Part shown: positions 6,022-12,959 of the stretch, piece by piece
How positions within the stretch are numbered: the first letter of the stretch is position 1
How the letters are laid out: the number at the start of each line of letters is the position of its first letter
Assembly (NCBI GenBank): GCA_016875955.1
Contig: VGOH01000017.1
Location: forward strand, 1-12,959
Source of the DNA: Chloroflexota bacterium
GTDB lineage: Bacteria; Chloroflexota; Dehalococcoidia; Dehalococcoidales; RBG-16-60-22
Length of the DNA stretch: 12,959 nucleotides
Direction: 5' to 3'
Position numbers and translations under genes: made by a program
The notes under the pieces: generated by a model
What the model was told of the DNA's origin: nothing
Database searches by the model: none
The model's input: the letters and a program-made list of their open reading frames with translations, nothing else

Positions 6022-6234
6022 CTAAGCATATACGGCAACGACCACCGCCTCCCCGGGATTGTTTTCGTCAAAGAAAATGACCGCCACCTTTCTTCCGGCG
6101 GTCATTTCACCTGAGGGGAGGTTGCGGGCCACGGTGATGTCCTCCAGATACACCTTGTAGCTGCCCGCCAGCCGGACGGTCGCTGTGTAATTACCGGAAT
6201 TGAAACTCTGCAAGACGCCTTTTATCAAACTCAA
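6022..6234 (-). CDS. Small beta-rich phage structural protein (70 aa)
   Basis: The frame is open for 170 codons, but its first half overlaps the 668-residue gene and reads as shadow sequence (rich in Cys, Trp and Pro). I place the start at TTG 6234 because GGAAGGA lies about 8 nt upstream in the 25-nt gap after the previous stop. The 70-residue product begins MSLIKGVLQSF and then alternates short beta strands (YTATVRLAG, YKVYLEDITVA, KVAVIFFD, EAVVVAVY), as in a small barrel. The pattern resembles OB-fold-like proteins that follow tail-hub genes in phage structural modules. It is the last gene of the phage block, so it may be a hub or baseplate accessory. Placement in the phage module is firm; function is a guess. 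Confidence 0.6.
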   Translation of the reverse strand: MSLIKGVLQSFNSGNYTATVRLAGSYKVYLEDITVARNLPSGEMTAGRKVAVIFFDENNPGEAVVVAVYA

Positions 6235-6259
6235 TTTAACTGTCCTTCCATAATGGTGA

Positions 6260-8266
6260 TTATACCGACCCCAGTTGCAGGCGCTGGCGATATTCGCCCC
6301 GGCGGGGGCTGTAAACGAGAACAAAGCCGAGCACCCGCCGCTTGGCGGCATTGAGGCCAGCGCGGCTGTCCGTGATATCAATAACGTCGTAAAGCTGCTG
6401 GCCGCAGTTCGCCGGCACCAGTAAGGTGCCGCTGTTAGACTCCATTTGAGCCTGCCGCAGATAGGCATCGCCGCGTTCCTGCGCTTTGGCCACGGTGTCA
6501 ATATTCCTGTCCCCCAGCTGCCGCAACCTATCATACAGCCTGTCTATCTCGTCCCAGGCAAAACGGTCGACCATAATCATCTCGGCGCTGCCAGTGTCAT
6601 ACCCCTCCACCTGGACACGGTTTAGCTCCCATGCCCCCTGATAATACCGCCCTTCCATAATGGCGTGCTCTTCTCCATAGCTGTATACGGAGCTGTCCGA
6701 TGGCTGGGGATTTACAAGATAGGCAGTTGCCCCCTCAATAAACAATACGTCGGGGACAAAAGAGAGCAGTTTACGCAGAATCGATTCGCCGGTGTTGCCG
6801 GAATTGATGGTGAAGTCGGGGTAGAAGCCGGTGATGACCGACGACTGTGATTTTACCTCCAGCTTCAGGCCCACCCGGGCCAGCACAAAAGCCAGTATAT
6901 TCCTGACGCTCATCTCCTCGGTGCTCTTGTTCCAACGGAACTGGTGCCTAGCCCTCCAGTCGGCGATGGCTGCCCAGCCGTCACGGGCGTGAAGTATCAG
7001 GCTGGCGGCGCCGCCGGCGCTGGTATGCTCATATCCCATCAGGCAAAAATACTGCCCACCACTCGCCTCATTGCCGTTTCCGGTGCGGTAGCCAGGGCTG
7101 AACTCAAGCTGGCAGCCGATGTCAAGGACCGATAGCTCTCCCTGCCCCGGCGAGTTGTACTGCCCGGCATCGTTGCGCAACTCCACGACCAGCTTGCCCG
7201 ACGCAGCCTCTGCTTCCTGCCGCAACGCCACCACATCTTCAGTCAGGTCAAGGTTCTGAGCAGTCAGCGCGGCACGCCATACCCCCGCCGGAGAGGAAAG
7301 CCAGCCGTAGTCGCCATAATGCGCCAGGGCCAGGCCATATGCCGACGACAGGTTGAAGGGCACCGGTTCCCGCCACAGATTGTCAATGAAGTCGGCATTC
7401 AGCACCGTGTGCGACCAGAAAGGCCGGTCATATGTCTGGCTGCCGGAAAACTTCTCCACAAAGAAAGCGCGATAGACGTCCGGTTTGTCCAGAAACGGCT
7501 GCCGGTACTCAAATTCGCCGCCCGACGGCGCTGAGGCCAGCTCCTTCAACGCCGACCAGCTCCCGGCGGAGACATCGCCGCCATCGCCATAGATGAGCGA
7601 CCACAGCTTGAAATTGCCCGCGGCGTCCCGGCCGGTGACGAGCAGGTTCCAGTCGCCCTCATAAACGGCGGCGATGCCGGAAAGGTCACCGGTGCTTTTA
7701 TCCCACGCGGAGCGCGGCTGCCACTGGCCGCTGACGTTCTTTTTAACGTACAACGTTGCCTGGTCAGCGAAGAAGATGGCCAGGTCACCGTTGGCTTTAT
7801 AGGCTGCCGCCAAGCCGCCAATGCTGGTAGTGGGGCTATAGTCAATGACCTCGGGGCTTCCCCAGCTGGCACCGTAATCGGTGCTTTTCAGGCGCTGTAT
7901 CTTGCGGTTGACGCCATCTGTCCAGAAGATGGAGACTTCAGCTCCCAGCGAGGCACAGGCGACCGCCGCGGCATTGAGCTGGTTGGTGTAGGTCCACTGG
8001 CTGAAGTCGCTGGTGGGGCCGGGGCTGGCCACCCGCTGGCGGTAGAGCTTGCGCGAGTCGCCGGGCAGGGTCGCCCTGACGCGAATGAGAGAGCCATCGC
8101 CGGGCATGGTCATCGCGTGATAATAATCAACCTCGGCGCCGGTGTACAGCCGGTCCCAGTCATACCTGACCACACCGGCGATTCTGTTAGTGGCCTCCAC
8201 CTTGACATAGGGGAGGGCCGTCGCCTTTTTCTGTGCCGCCAGCAGTGTTGCCGTCAGGTCTCGCAT
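6260..8266 (-). CDS. Phage tail-hub/receptor-like protein with beta-propeller region (668 aa)
   Basis: ATG 8266 follows AAGGAG with good spacing, just after the stop of the upstream gene. Residues 1-80 look like a virion attachment segment (PYVKVEA, YDWDRLYTG, then DGSLIRVRATLPGD). Residues ~85-330 have repeated WTD, FFAD, LLVTGRD and WSLIYGDGG blades and one clear Asp box (S128-x-D-x-G-x-x-W135), suggesting a sialidase-like propeller without visible catalytic residues. Residues ~340-668 (VVELRNDAGQYNSPG, LDIGCQLEFSPGY, later YDVIDITDSRAGL) resemble phage tail-hub or baseplate proteins. A likely role is the tail tip or hub, with the propeller binding a host surface sugar. It sits where a tail gene should be, yet follows the connector genes directly. 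The hub assignment is by pattern and should be confirmed structurally. Confidence 0.6.
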   Translation of the reverse strand: MRDLTATLLAAQKKATALPYVKVEATNRIAGVVRYDWDRLYTGAEVDYYHAMTMPGDGSLIRVRATLPGDSRKLYRQRVASPGPTSDFSQWTYTNQLNAAAVACASLGAEVSIFWTDGVNRKIQRLKSTDYGASWGSPEVIDYSPTTSIGGLAAAYKANGDLAIFFADQATLYVKKNVSGQWQPRSAWDKSTGDLSGIAAVYEGDWNLLVTGRDAAGNFKLWSLIYGDGGDVSAGSWSALKELASAPSGGEFEYRQPFLDKPDVYRAFFVEKFSGSQTYDRPFWSHTVLNADFIDNLWREPVPFNLSSAYGLALAHYGDYGWLSSPAGVWRAALTAQNLDLTEDVVALRQEAEAASGKLVVELRNDAGQYNSPGQGELSVLDIGCQLEFSPGYRTGNGNEASGGQYFCLMGYEHTSAGGAASLILHARDGWAAIADWRARHQFRWNKSTEEMSVRNILAFVLARVGLKLEVKSQSSVITGFYPDFTINSGNTGESILRKLLSFVPDVLFIEGATAYLVNPQPSDSSVYSYGEEHAIMEGRYYQGAWELNRVQVEGYDTGSAEMIMVDRFAWDEIDRLYDRLRQLGDRNIDTVAKAQERGDAYLRQAQMESNSGTLLVPANCGQQLYDVIDITDSRAGLNAAKRRVLGFVLVYSPRRGEYRQRLQLGSV

Positions 8267-8275
8267 TATTTCTCC

Positions 8276-8596
8276 TTATGCCAGTGCCGCCAGAATATCC
8301 GGCAGCGGTCTATTTGCCTTCCGGTAATGCCCGGCAAGATGAAGCGCCGCCCCGAGAATCTCTTCCGGGCTGGCCGGTACTCTCTTGCCCGGGTTTAACG
8401 GGGACAGCCGGCTCACCGCCTCGACGACCTGACTCCAGTCAACGGTCAGCTCTATGTCCATAGTGCCCCTGAGCGCCCGCCGGATGCTCTTCTTGTGATG
8501 TGGCAATCGCCAGGTCTCCGGCTTTTCCGGCTCGCCAGTGATGGCAAATGCCTCGCGGGGCAGGCTGTCTTTAATACGAACCGTCCGTCTTGCCAT
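8276..8596 (-). CDS. Small phage protein with DUF6582-like domain (106 aa)
   Basis: The frame can begin at ATG 8614, overlapping the upstream gene by 11 nt. I prefer ATG 8596, which has TGAGGT 5 nt upstream (the TGA being the stop of the previous gene) and avoids the overlap. The pattern REAFAITGEPEKPETWRLPHH followed by an IRRAL helix and a C-terminal PEEILGAALHLAGHY helix resembles the small domain (DUF6582-like) found attached to phage prohead proteases and XkdF-like proteins, in the order AFA-x2-G-x-P-x2-P-x-TW-(K/R)-LP. Here it stands alone with no protease domain. Its role in the virion or assembly is unknown. Domain recognition is from memory of the motif, so moderately sure. Confidence 0.55.
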   Translation of the reverse strand: MARRTVRIKDSLPREAFAITGEPEKPETWRLPHHKKSIRRALRGTMDIELTVDWSQVVEAVSRLSPLNPGKRVPASPEEILGAALHLAGHYRKANRPLPDILAALA

Positions 8597-8603
8597 AGCT
8601 ACC

Positions 8604-9236
8604 TCAGGGACCATAGTCCGTTGACTTTGAGACGACCGGATAATACGGCCGGTAGAGAGTATTGAGCCTGACCCGGTTTCTCCTTCCCAGTCGCCTCACT
8701 TCCTTTCGGAACTCATTCAGCCTTTCCCTGCCCCAGCCAAGGAACTCGCGGGGCGTGGTGCCGCCACCGACGTTCACCTGATTGACGGCGAAGATGGCCC
8801 ACTCAACGGCAGCGTAACCGGCAGCGCCAATAGCCACCAGGTCTTCGTACTGGGCGGGGATGGTAGAACCGCTGGCGTCAAGGGTGTGCGATTTACCGTA
8901 ATAAATATACGCATTGGAGCCATCGGGAACATCTTCGCCCAGCAAAGTCAGGGTGTTTCCCCAGAGGGAGAACCGCTGGTAACGCGGTGGAAACTGGTCT
9001 ACCGGATACTCAACGGCCATCACCGCTACCCGAACGGCAAGGCTTGATATATCCAGCTCCCGCGAGCCGGACGCCGTGGCTTTGGTCGCCTTCTGCTCAC
9101 AGGGCAGGTGTTCAGATAAATCTTTGACCGCGCGGGCGATATGCCGGTTCAGTTCGTCATCGGTCCAGCGGTAGTTGCCGGCGTCCTCATCGTGGAGGTC
9201 GCGCCGGACAATGGCTCTCATATCAGTTAGGTTCAT
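8604..9236 (-). CDS. Phage head-tail adaptor/connector protein (210 aa)
   Basis: ATG 9236 is preceded by GGTGAGGT at proper spacing. The N-terminus (LTDMRAIVRRDLHDED, then YRWTDDELNRHIARAVKDLSEHLP) is the helical pattern typical of phage adaptor proteins that dock under the portal ring (gp6/DUF6682-like). The middle is beta-rich (RYQRFSLWGNTLTLLGEDVPDG, AYIYYGKSHTLD), and helices return with YEDLVAIGAAGYAAVEWAIFAV. The basic C-terminus (RRLGRRNRVRLN) may contact DNA or the portal. It forms a ring joining the portal to the tail in related phages. The position downstream of the capsid genes fits this. Complete by length. Confidence 0.75.
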   Translation of the reverse strand: MNLTDMRAIVRRDLHDEDAGNYRWTDDELNRHIARAVKDLSEHLPCEQKATKATASGSRELDISSLAVRVAVMAVEYPVDQFPPRYQRFSLWGNTLTLLGEDVPDGSNAYIYYGKSHTLDASGSTIPAQYEDLVAIGAAGYAAVEWAIFAVNQVNVGGGTTPREFLGWGRERLNEFRKEVRRLGRRNRVRLNTLYRPYYPVVSKSTDYGP

Positions 9237-9259
9237 ATTTTTACCTCACCCCCTTCTGT

Positions 9260-9478
9260 TTAGATAGCTGCCTTTATGACCTCTAATCTTTCCAGTCTGG
9301 TGCAGGGCAGGCTTTCATCATGCCGGCATATCTCCAGGTCACAGAAGGAAATCTCCCTGTTATGCTGGCCCTCATTGATGCTGACGGCTTTATTGCTTAT
9401 TTCACGGGCATAGCCCATCAGCAAGCGGGCATCAGCCTCACTGTCAAAGCTCAGGTCAATCCTCACTCGATACTTCAT
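9260..9478 (-). CDS. Small phage protein of unknown function (72 aa)
   Basis: The frame is open from ATG 9490, but ATG 9478 is preferred: GGAGGT lies 5 nt upstream, and the ATG overlaps the stop of the LamG gene as ATGA, which indicates translational coupling. The product begins MKYRVRIDLSF, has an acidic helix (SEADARLLMGYAREI), and ends with a Cys-containing strand and a short basic helix. No known domain is recognised. It may assist the LamG protein to which it is coupled. Confidence 0.6.
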   Translation of the reverse strand: MKYRVRIDLSFDSEADARLLMGYAREISNKAVSINEGQHNREISFCDLEICRHDESLPCTRLERLEVIKAAI

Positions 9479-10113
9479 CGATACCTCCATTTCGTCGCCA
9501 GATAATTACGCTGGATTTCCGGAGAACTGAGGGCACGGTTGTAAATGGCTACTTCACCGATGGTAGCGTTGATGAAAAACATGCCGGCCGTGGTGCCGAT
9601 ATACAGGTCATTGCTATTGGTATCCAGAGTGCCGCCGGTATCTGTTGCCCCCACAACCTCTTCACCATTGGCGAAAAGCCGTATATTGCCCGTGGTCCTT
9701 GAGCCATCTACAGAGAGTACCAGGTTATACCACTGCTTCAGGGATAAGGGGTACAGGTTCGAGACTCTGGTAACTCCGCCTACTTTGAATCTGCCATAAG
9801 CATTGGTGCTGTTCTGGTCAAGGCGAAGCGAATAGGCATCGTTTTTATCGACCATACCTTCCCATGCATTGGGAGGAGCTGCTGCCCAAAGGCAAATCCA
9901 CGCCCAGATGGAGAGAGAGGTAAGGTCAAAGACAGATGGGTGGCCGCAATTTATCTTATCATCGTTGCCGTCAAAGTAATGCCCGTTGGGCCTCCAACGG
10001 GCGCCGGTGACCACGCAGGTGTGACCGTGGTAATCCCGTGACATGAAGGTGGCGCTATCCAGCTCATATAACGGCAGATAAAGTACCAGGCTGGGGTCAA
10101 AGATAAAGTTCAC
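9475..10113 (-). CDS. LamG/concanavalin-like virion protein (212 aa)
   Basis: GTG 10113 is the start, preceded by GAGGT at good spacing; the next ATG would remove the first strands. Residues ~10-205 form a LamG-type jelly roll: LVLYLPLYELDS at the start, YFDGNDDKINCG, LSIWAWICLW, a DAYSLRLD strand, LKQWYNLVLSVDG, IRLFANGEEV and the closing IGEVAIYNRALSSPEIQRNY. These are standard LamG landmarks. Such domains bind glycans or cell surfaces and occur on phage capsids and tails as decoration or receptor-binding parts. There is no signal peptide, as expected for a virion protein. It lies between the post-capsid gene and the coupled 72-residue gene. Fold assignment is firm, ligand unknown. Confidence 0.8.
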   Translation of the reverse strand: MNFIFDPSLVLYLPLYELDSATFMSRDYHGHTCVVTGARWRPNGHYFDGNDDKINCGHPSVFDLTSLSIWAWICLWAAAPPNAWEGMVDKNDAYSLRLDQNSTNAYGRFKVGGVTRVSNLYPLSLKQWYNLVLSVDGSRTTGNIRLFANGEEVVGATDTGGTLDTNSNDLYIGTTAGMFFINATIGEVAIYNRALSSPEIQRNYLATKWRYR

Positions 10114-10121
10114 CTCTCACC

Positions 10122-10586
10122 TCACGATGCCGCGTATTTTACCCGGATATAGCTTGAGTTCTTGACTTTAGCCCGGCCTTCACTGGCCTCATTGCACTGG
10201 ATGACCAGCCTCACCTCAAAGGGCAGGGAATCAAAATTGCTGACCATCTGGAAGCGGCCGCTCCGCGTCTCCTCAATGTAGCTGGTGCCGATATTGGTCT
10301 TGGTCACGGCGCTGTGCAGATTGACCCAGGTGCCACCCTGGTTCCTCGCCTGCCATTTATAGATAAGGTCAGCCGTGGCTGAAGAAACTGCCCGGAAGGC
10401 CGCCGTCAGGCCGAATTCGACCTCCAGCACTTCGCCCAGGGCCGGTGGCCTGATGGCGACGCTCTCAACCTCGACGTCGGCGTCCGGAGTCGTCGTATCC
10501 ACCTCCGCTGACCACTGAACACCGTCCGAGGTCAGGGCTCCCTTGGCAAAGGGATATTCCGCATGTTCAATTACGGCAAGTACCAT
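10122..10586 (-). CDS. Beta-rich phage virion protein after the capsid gene (154 aa)
   Basis: ATG 10586 is chosen because AGGAGGT lies 6 nt upstream; the longer open frame to 10796 runs into the capsid gene and reads as shadow sequence. The product starts MVLAVIEHAEYPF and is mostly beta: VESVAIRPPALGEVLEVEFGL, ADLIYKWQARNQGGTWVNL, then FEVRLVIQCNEASEG and SYIRVKY. This resembles an immunoglobulin- or jelly-roll-like sandwich. Its place right after the major capsid gene is where head decoration or minor head proteins often lie. I cannot name a family with confidence. A 9-bp G-rich hairpin separates it from the capsid gene. Confidence 0.65.
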   Translation of the reverse strand: MVLAVIEHAEYPFAKGALTSDGVQWSAEVDTTTPDADVEVESVAIRPPALGEVLEVEFGLTAAFRAVSSATADLIYKWQARNQGGTWVNLHSAVTKTNIGTSYIEETRSGRFQMVSNFDSLPFEVRLVIQCNEASEGRAKVKNSSYIRVKYAAS

Positions 10587-10605
10587 CTTTTTACCTCCTT
10601 CAAGC

Positions 10606-10628
10606 GGGGGAGGGTATTCCCCTCCCCC
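10606..10628 (-). terminator. G-rich hairpin just downstream of the major capsid gene
   Basis: On the + strand GGGGGAGGG (10606-10614) and CCCTCCCCC (10620-10628) pair perfectly around a 5-nt loop. In the transcript of the phage block it lies 8 nt after the capsid stop codon and ~20 nt before the next start, with no U-tract following. It may partly terminate transcription or protect the 3' end of the capsid message, raising capsid level over the following genes. Confidence 0.5.
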
Positions 10629-10636
10629 ACATTTTA

Positions 10637-11557
10637 TTAATCTTTCACGCCAATCAGCGCCGCTGCCTTGACCGAGCTGAACAGCGCCAGCGAGACGTAC
10701 CATTTGACCCTGGTCCGGCTGGCGTCCTTGCTCTCCATGGAACCGATTGGCTCCACGGTCAGCCCGCCGGGCGCGGTCAGGCCGCAGAGCGCCCACTCCC
10801 CGAACTGGACGGCGTAGATGGCGGAGCAGTCGCCGCCGGTGGTCCCGGTCTCAACGCCGCCGCTCACCGTGTGCGTGTCCAGTATCCAGTCATTGACGCC
10901 AATGGGAATGCCATCCCAGAGCTGGACAAAGTTGCCCCACTGGTCACGGTCATTCTCAACCAGGCCGCCGCTGGCCCTGACCAGCGCGTTTATCTTGCGC
11001 CGCGACCGACGGCTCATGATGAGCATGTCTGGCTTGCCGCCTTTTACGGCATCGATAAGCTCATCAAGCATGGAGAGCGTCAGGGTCGCCCCGGTGGCCC
11101 CGGCAGCGATTACCTGGTCGCTGGCTTTGGTGGTATCTATGAGCGTTCTCAGCCCATCAAACTGCTTGGCGCTCACCGAGCTATCGCCATAGATAAATGT
11201 GTCCTCAAACTTATCCTTGACCGCCTTGGCCTTCAACTCCACCACCGCCGCCTCCAGGTCCTGGATATTGCTGCGGGTCGTCTTGAGGAAATTGTCCACG
11301 TCAGCATCACCGCCCATGATTTTCAGATTGGCCGTCTTCTGCTCAAAGGTGGGCGTGGACTCGGCCCAGGTATCACCGACGTCGTAAAAATCAACGCTGG
11401 GCAGGGTCTTTTCCTGGTTGTAGGTCAGGCCGTTGCCGACGATTTCAATGAAGGGCATCCGCTGCAGTATGGCCGATTCCTTGATGATGGTCTCCACCAC
11501 CCCCTGCAACAGCATATCATTGGAAAGTTTACTTGCCTCTACAAGTGTTAATGCCAT
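10637..11557 (-). CDS. Major capsid protein, HK97-like fold (306 aa)
   Basis: ATG 11557 directly follows the TAG of the scaffold gene; the AGGAGGT ribosome binding site overlaps the scaffold 3' end. The sequence opens MALTLVEASKLSNDMLLQGV with a helix ending IIKESAILQRMPFIEI, typical of capsid N-arms. It continues with FYDVGDTWAESTPTFEQKT and GGDADVDNFLKTTRSN, then a long spine helix (LEAAVVELKAKAVKDKFEDTFIYGD), and the P-domain/A-domain region including GKPDMLIMSRRSRRKI. The ending VKWYVSLALFSSVKAAALIGVKD is a characteristic last strand. About 306 residues is usual for an unprocessed HK97-type shell protein accompanied by a separate scaffold. It builds the icosahedral head. I recall close relatives in phages of Chloroflexota, not verifiable here. 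Confidence 0.88.
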   Translation of the reverse strand: MALTLVEASKLSNDMLLQGVVETIIKESAILQRMPFIEIVGNGLTYNQEKTLPSVDFYDVGDTWAESTPTFEQKTANLKIMGGDADVDNFLKTTRSNIQDLEAAVVELKAKAVKDKFEDTFIYGDSSVSAKQFDGLRTLIDTTKASDQVIAAGATGATLTLSMLDELIDAVKGGKPDMLIMSRRSRRKINALVRASGGLVENDRDQWGNFVQLWDGIPIGVNDWILDTHTVSGGVETGTTGGDCSAIYAVQFGEWALCGLTAPGGLTVEPIGSMESKDASRTRVKWYVSLALFSSVKAAALIGVKD

Positions 11558-12046
11558 CTATCTTTTACCTCCTATTGCATATTCAATTTTTTCCCGCGGA
11601 GACAGAGCTGACAGGTCGGGAAGCGTCCGCGGCGGCGCCCCGGCCGGCACCCTCGTCTTGAGTGTTTCGGCCTCGATTCCCTGCTTCACCTTTTCCACCA
11701 GTGCCTGGGCGCTCTTGATGGACTCGTCCACCGCTGCCACCGTATCGCCGGTGATGAGCTCGGGCGGCACTTGCGGATGCAGCGCCGCCGCCAGTTCCCG
11801 GTAGCTGGCCACCGCCCGGGACAGCAGGTCGTTAACCTGCGCCAGCCTCTGCTCTGATTCAGCGATGGTCTGTTTCAACCCGGAAGTCTCGGCATCCCTG
11901 GCCGTCAGCGTTGCCTGGAGCTCCTGTATTGTTGTTTCCCTGTTTCTGAGTTCGTTGGTGAGCCGCTCTTTCTCCTGATTCAAGGCTTCCCGTTCTTCCT
12001 GGAGCGCCTCCAGTTCATCGGTCACTTCTCTCTCTTCGTCAGCCAC
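11558..12046 (-). CDS. Coiled-coil scaffolding protein of the phage head (162 aa)
   Basis: GTG 12046 starts the frame 7 nt after AGGAGG (12053-12058). Residues ~5-85 are one long, highly charged heptad region rich in Glu, Leu, Gln and Arg (LEALQEEREALNQEKERL and onward). A short helical segment with HPQVPPELITGD follows, then a Pro-rich linker and the C-terminal motif LSPREKIEYAIGGKR. Acidic coiled-coil rods of this size between portal and capsid genes are scaffolding proteins that guide capsid assembly and leave the shell; the basic C-terminal tip often binds the capsid protein. No protease is visible in the window, so the scaffold may exit uncut. Function is assigned by position and character. 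Confidence 0.75.
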   Translation of the reverse strand: MADEEREVTDELEALQEEREALNQEKERLTNELRNRETTIQELQATLTARDAETSGLKQTIAESEQRLAQVNDLLSRAVASYRELAAALHPQVPPELITGDTVAAVDESIKSAQALVEKVKQGIEAETLKTRVPAGAPPRTLPDLSALSPREKIEYAIGGKR

Positions 12047-12064
12047 TGTTATGCCTCCTGCTGG

Positions 12065-12959
12065 TTATTCCTCAACGCCTTCCGCCTGAGCCGCGGTAAC
12101 CCTCTCTCGCTTCTCGCTTCTGGCCGACCGGGCGTTAAGCTCTCGGTTCATCTTGAGAATAATTTCCCTTTCTTCAAGCCACTGCTTGAACTCGCTGTCC
12201 GGGTCCCTGATGCCCAGCTCGTCCATCGCCCGCCTCCGGGAATGGATGCCGTTCTGGATAAGCACCTGCTCGTTGTTGACCTGGCGGGTGATGTCCTGAG
12301 GCAGCACCGGGCCCCAGACCACTCTCAGGTGGTTGCGGCCAAAGTCAAGGCCACGATACTTTTGCAGCAGCCTGAGAATCATTTCATTCCTGCGTTTATA
12401 GACAGCGCTGCGGATGATACGCTTCCGCCGCACCTTTTGCATCAGCGGATTAAGCTCAATTTCCAGCGCCACCCCAGATAAATCCCTCTCCGTGCCACCG
12501 AAGGCGGAACGGGGTGACTCGGAGATGTCATGCAGGGCGCGGTAGAGCAGGTCGATATAGTTGATGTGCAGATTGACGCCGCCGCCCTGAAGCAGGTCGA
12601 GCAGGTAGGCCTTGGCATCCTCCGGTATGTTCCACACCGCCCCGGGCCGGACGGCGATGTCCTCGGACTCCTCCACATTCTCCAGGACAGCGATGGGGTT
12701 GCCGGAAAGCTCCAGAATCCGAGACAGCTGGCTCATCGCCCGGTTCAGTTCGCGCTGCGCTTCCATAATCTGGGGCAAATCGGATGCGCCCCAGAACTTT
12801 TTGGGCTCACGCAGGTTGGGGTAGATGATGAACGGAATGAATCCGTACGGATTCGGCTTCCGTTCCACCGGAACGTTATCCAGATACAGTTCAAAGTCAT
12901 AATCTGTCCAGACTTCAACGACCGTGGCCGTTTTACCCCTGGGTTTTGACCGGTACAGG
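12065..12959 (-). CDS. Phage portal protein, C-terminal part (5' end outside window)
   Basis: The frame is open to the right edge; the GTG at 12868 is internal, since the preceding 30 codons (ATVVEVWTDYDFELYLDNVP) continue the protein. The 297 visible residues carry SPP1-type portal landmarks: a PFIIYPNLREPKKFWGASDL strand, a long helix (QIMEAQRELNRAMSQLSRIL), GNPIAVLENVE and PGAVWNIPE strands, the DISESPRSAFGG loop, and the helical stem/crown (LMQKVRRKRIIRSAVYKRRNEMIL). The basic C-terminus (SARSEKRERVTAAQAEGVEE) is typical. Twelve subunits form the ring at the capsid vertex through which DNA passes. It is the first gene of the visible block. Terminase would be expected upstream, outside the window. 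Confidence 0.82.
   Translation of the reverse strand, partial: LYRSKPRGKTATVVEVWTDYDFELYLDNVPVERKPNPYGFIPFIIYPNLREPKKFWGASDLPQIMEAQRELNRAMSQLSRILELSGNPIAVLENVEESEDIAVRPGAVWNIPEDAKAYLLDLLQGGGVNLHINYIDLLYRALHDISESPRSAFGGTERDLSGVALEIELNPLMQKVRRKRIIRSAVYKRRNEMILRLLQKYRGLDFGRNHLRVVWGPVLPQDITRQVNNEQVLIQNGIHSRRRAMDELGIRDPDSEFKQWLEEREIILKMNRELNARSARSEKRERVTAAQAEGVEE

Noticed and set aside
6235..6534. Longer N-terminus for the last phage gene, up to an ATG at 6534
   Set aside because: It would overlap the 668-residue gene by 275 nt and reads as shadow sequence. TTG 6234 has a ribosome binding site in the gap.
7004..7015. 12-bp perfect palindrome GGCGGCGCCGCC
   Set aside because: It lies in coding sequence of the 668-residue gene and is explained by Ala/Gly codons in GC-rich DNA.
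10587..10796. Upstream extension of the post-capsid gene
   Set aside because: It overlaps the capsid gene and is compositionally a shadow. ATG 10586 has a full AGGAGGT site.
10871..11551. 226-codon open frame on the + strand opposite the major capsid gene
   Set aside because: Shadow of the capsid gene; no recognisable domain and no ribosome binding site context.
1..12959. CRISPR arrays, insertion sequences, tRNA or rRNA genes
   Set aside because: No spaced repeats of 20-40 bases, no transposase frame with inverted ends, and no cloverleaf or rRNA-like stretch was seen.

Overview
The window joins two unrelated blocks that converge at about position 6000. The left block (1-5994, + strand) is cellular: the 3' end of a NarL/LuxR-type response regulator, four paralogous secreted proteins with SipW/TasA-type signal peptides, and a SipW-type (Ser-His) signal peptidase with a long coiled-coil tail. 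The right block (6022-12959, - strand) is the head and connector region of a tailed phage or prophage. Its transcription order is portal (cut by the window edge), scaffold, major capsid protein, a beta-rich virion protein, a LamG-domain protein, a 72-residue protein, head-tail adaptor, a small DUF6582-like protein, a 668-residue hub/propeller protein and a 70-residue beta-barrel-like protein.

My best guess for the host is a Chloroflexota (Dehalococcoidia-like) bacterium. This rests on recalled resemblance of the response regulator, the Ser-His peptidase and the capsid set to proteins from that group. No rRNA or tRNA gene is present to test it.

The left block looks like one secretion system. 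Each secreted protein has a short basic N-terminus, a hydrophobic core and a G-(A/M/I)-(F/Y)-A-Y motif followed by a Thr-rich stretch, which is the kind of signal used by SipW substrates such as TasA and camelysin. All four share a beta-rich scaffold and end in a conserved C-E-(A/V)-x-Q motif with an invariant cysteine. The last two carry the same inserted module of about 160 residues, but at two different places in the scaffold. The peptidase is therefore probably dedicated to these four substrates. Visible regulation includes a near-consensus sigma-70 promoter at 1339-1367, a strong stem-loop after the first gene, a terminator-like hairpin inside the third gene, and an 11-bp-spaced TTTACG repeat array that resembles a PhoB/PhoP-type box in front of the peptidase gene.

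The right block is compact, with start codons mostly preceded by strong AGGAGG-type ribosome binding sites. It has no tail tube, sheath or tape-measure gene between the adaptor and the hub-like gene, which would fit a short-tailed virus or a rearranged or partial prophage. Terminase genes would be expected beyond the right edge. No integrase, attachment site, CRISPR array, insertion sequence or RNA gene was seen.
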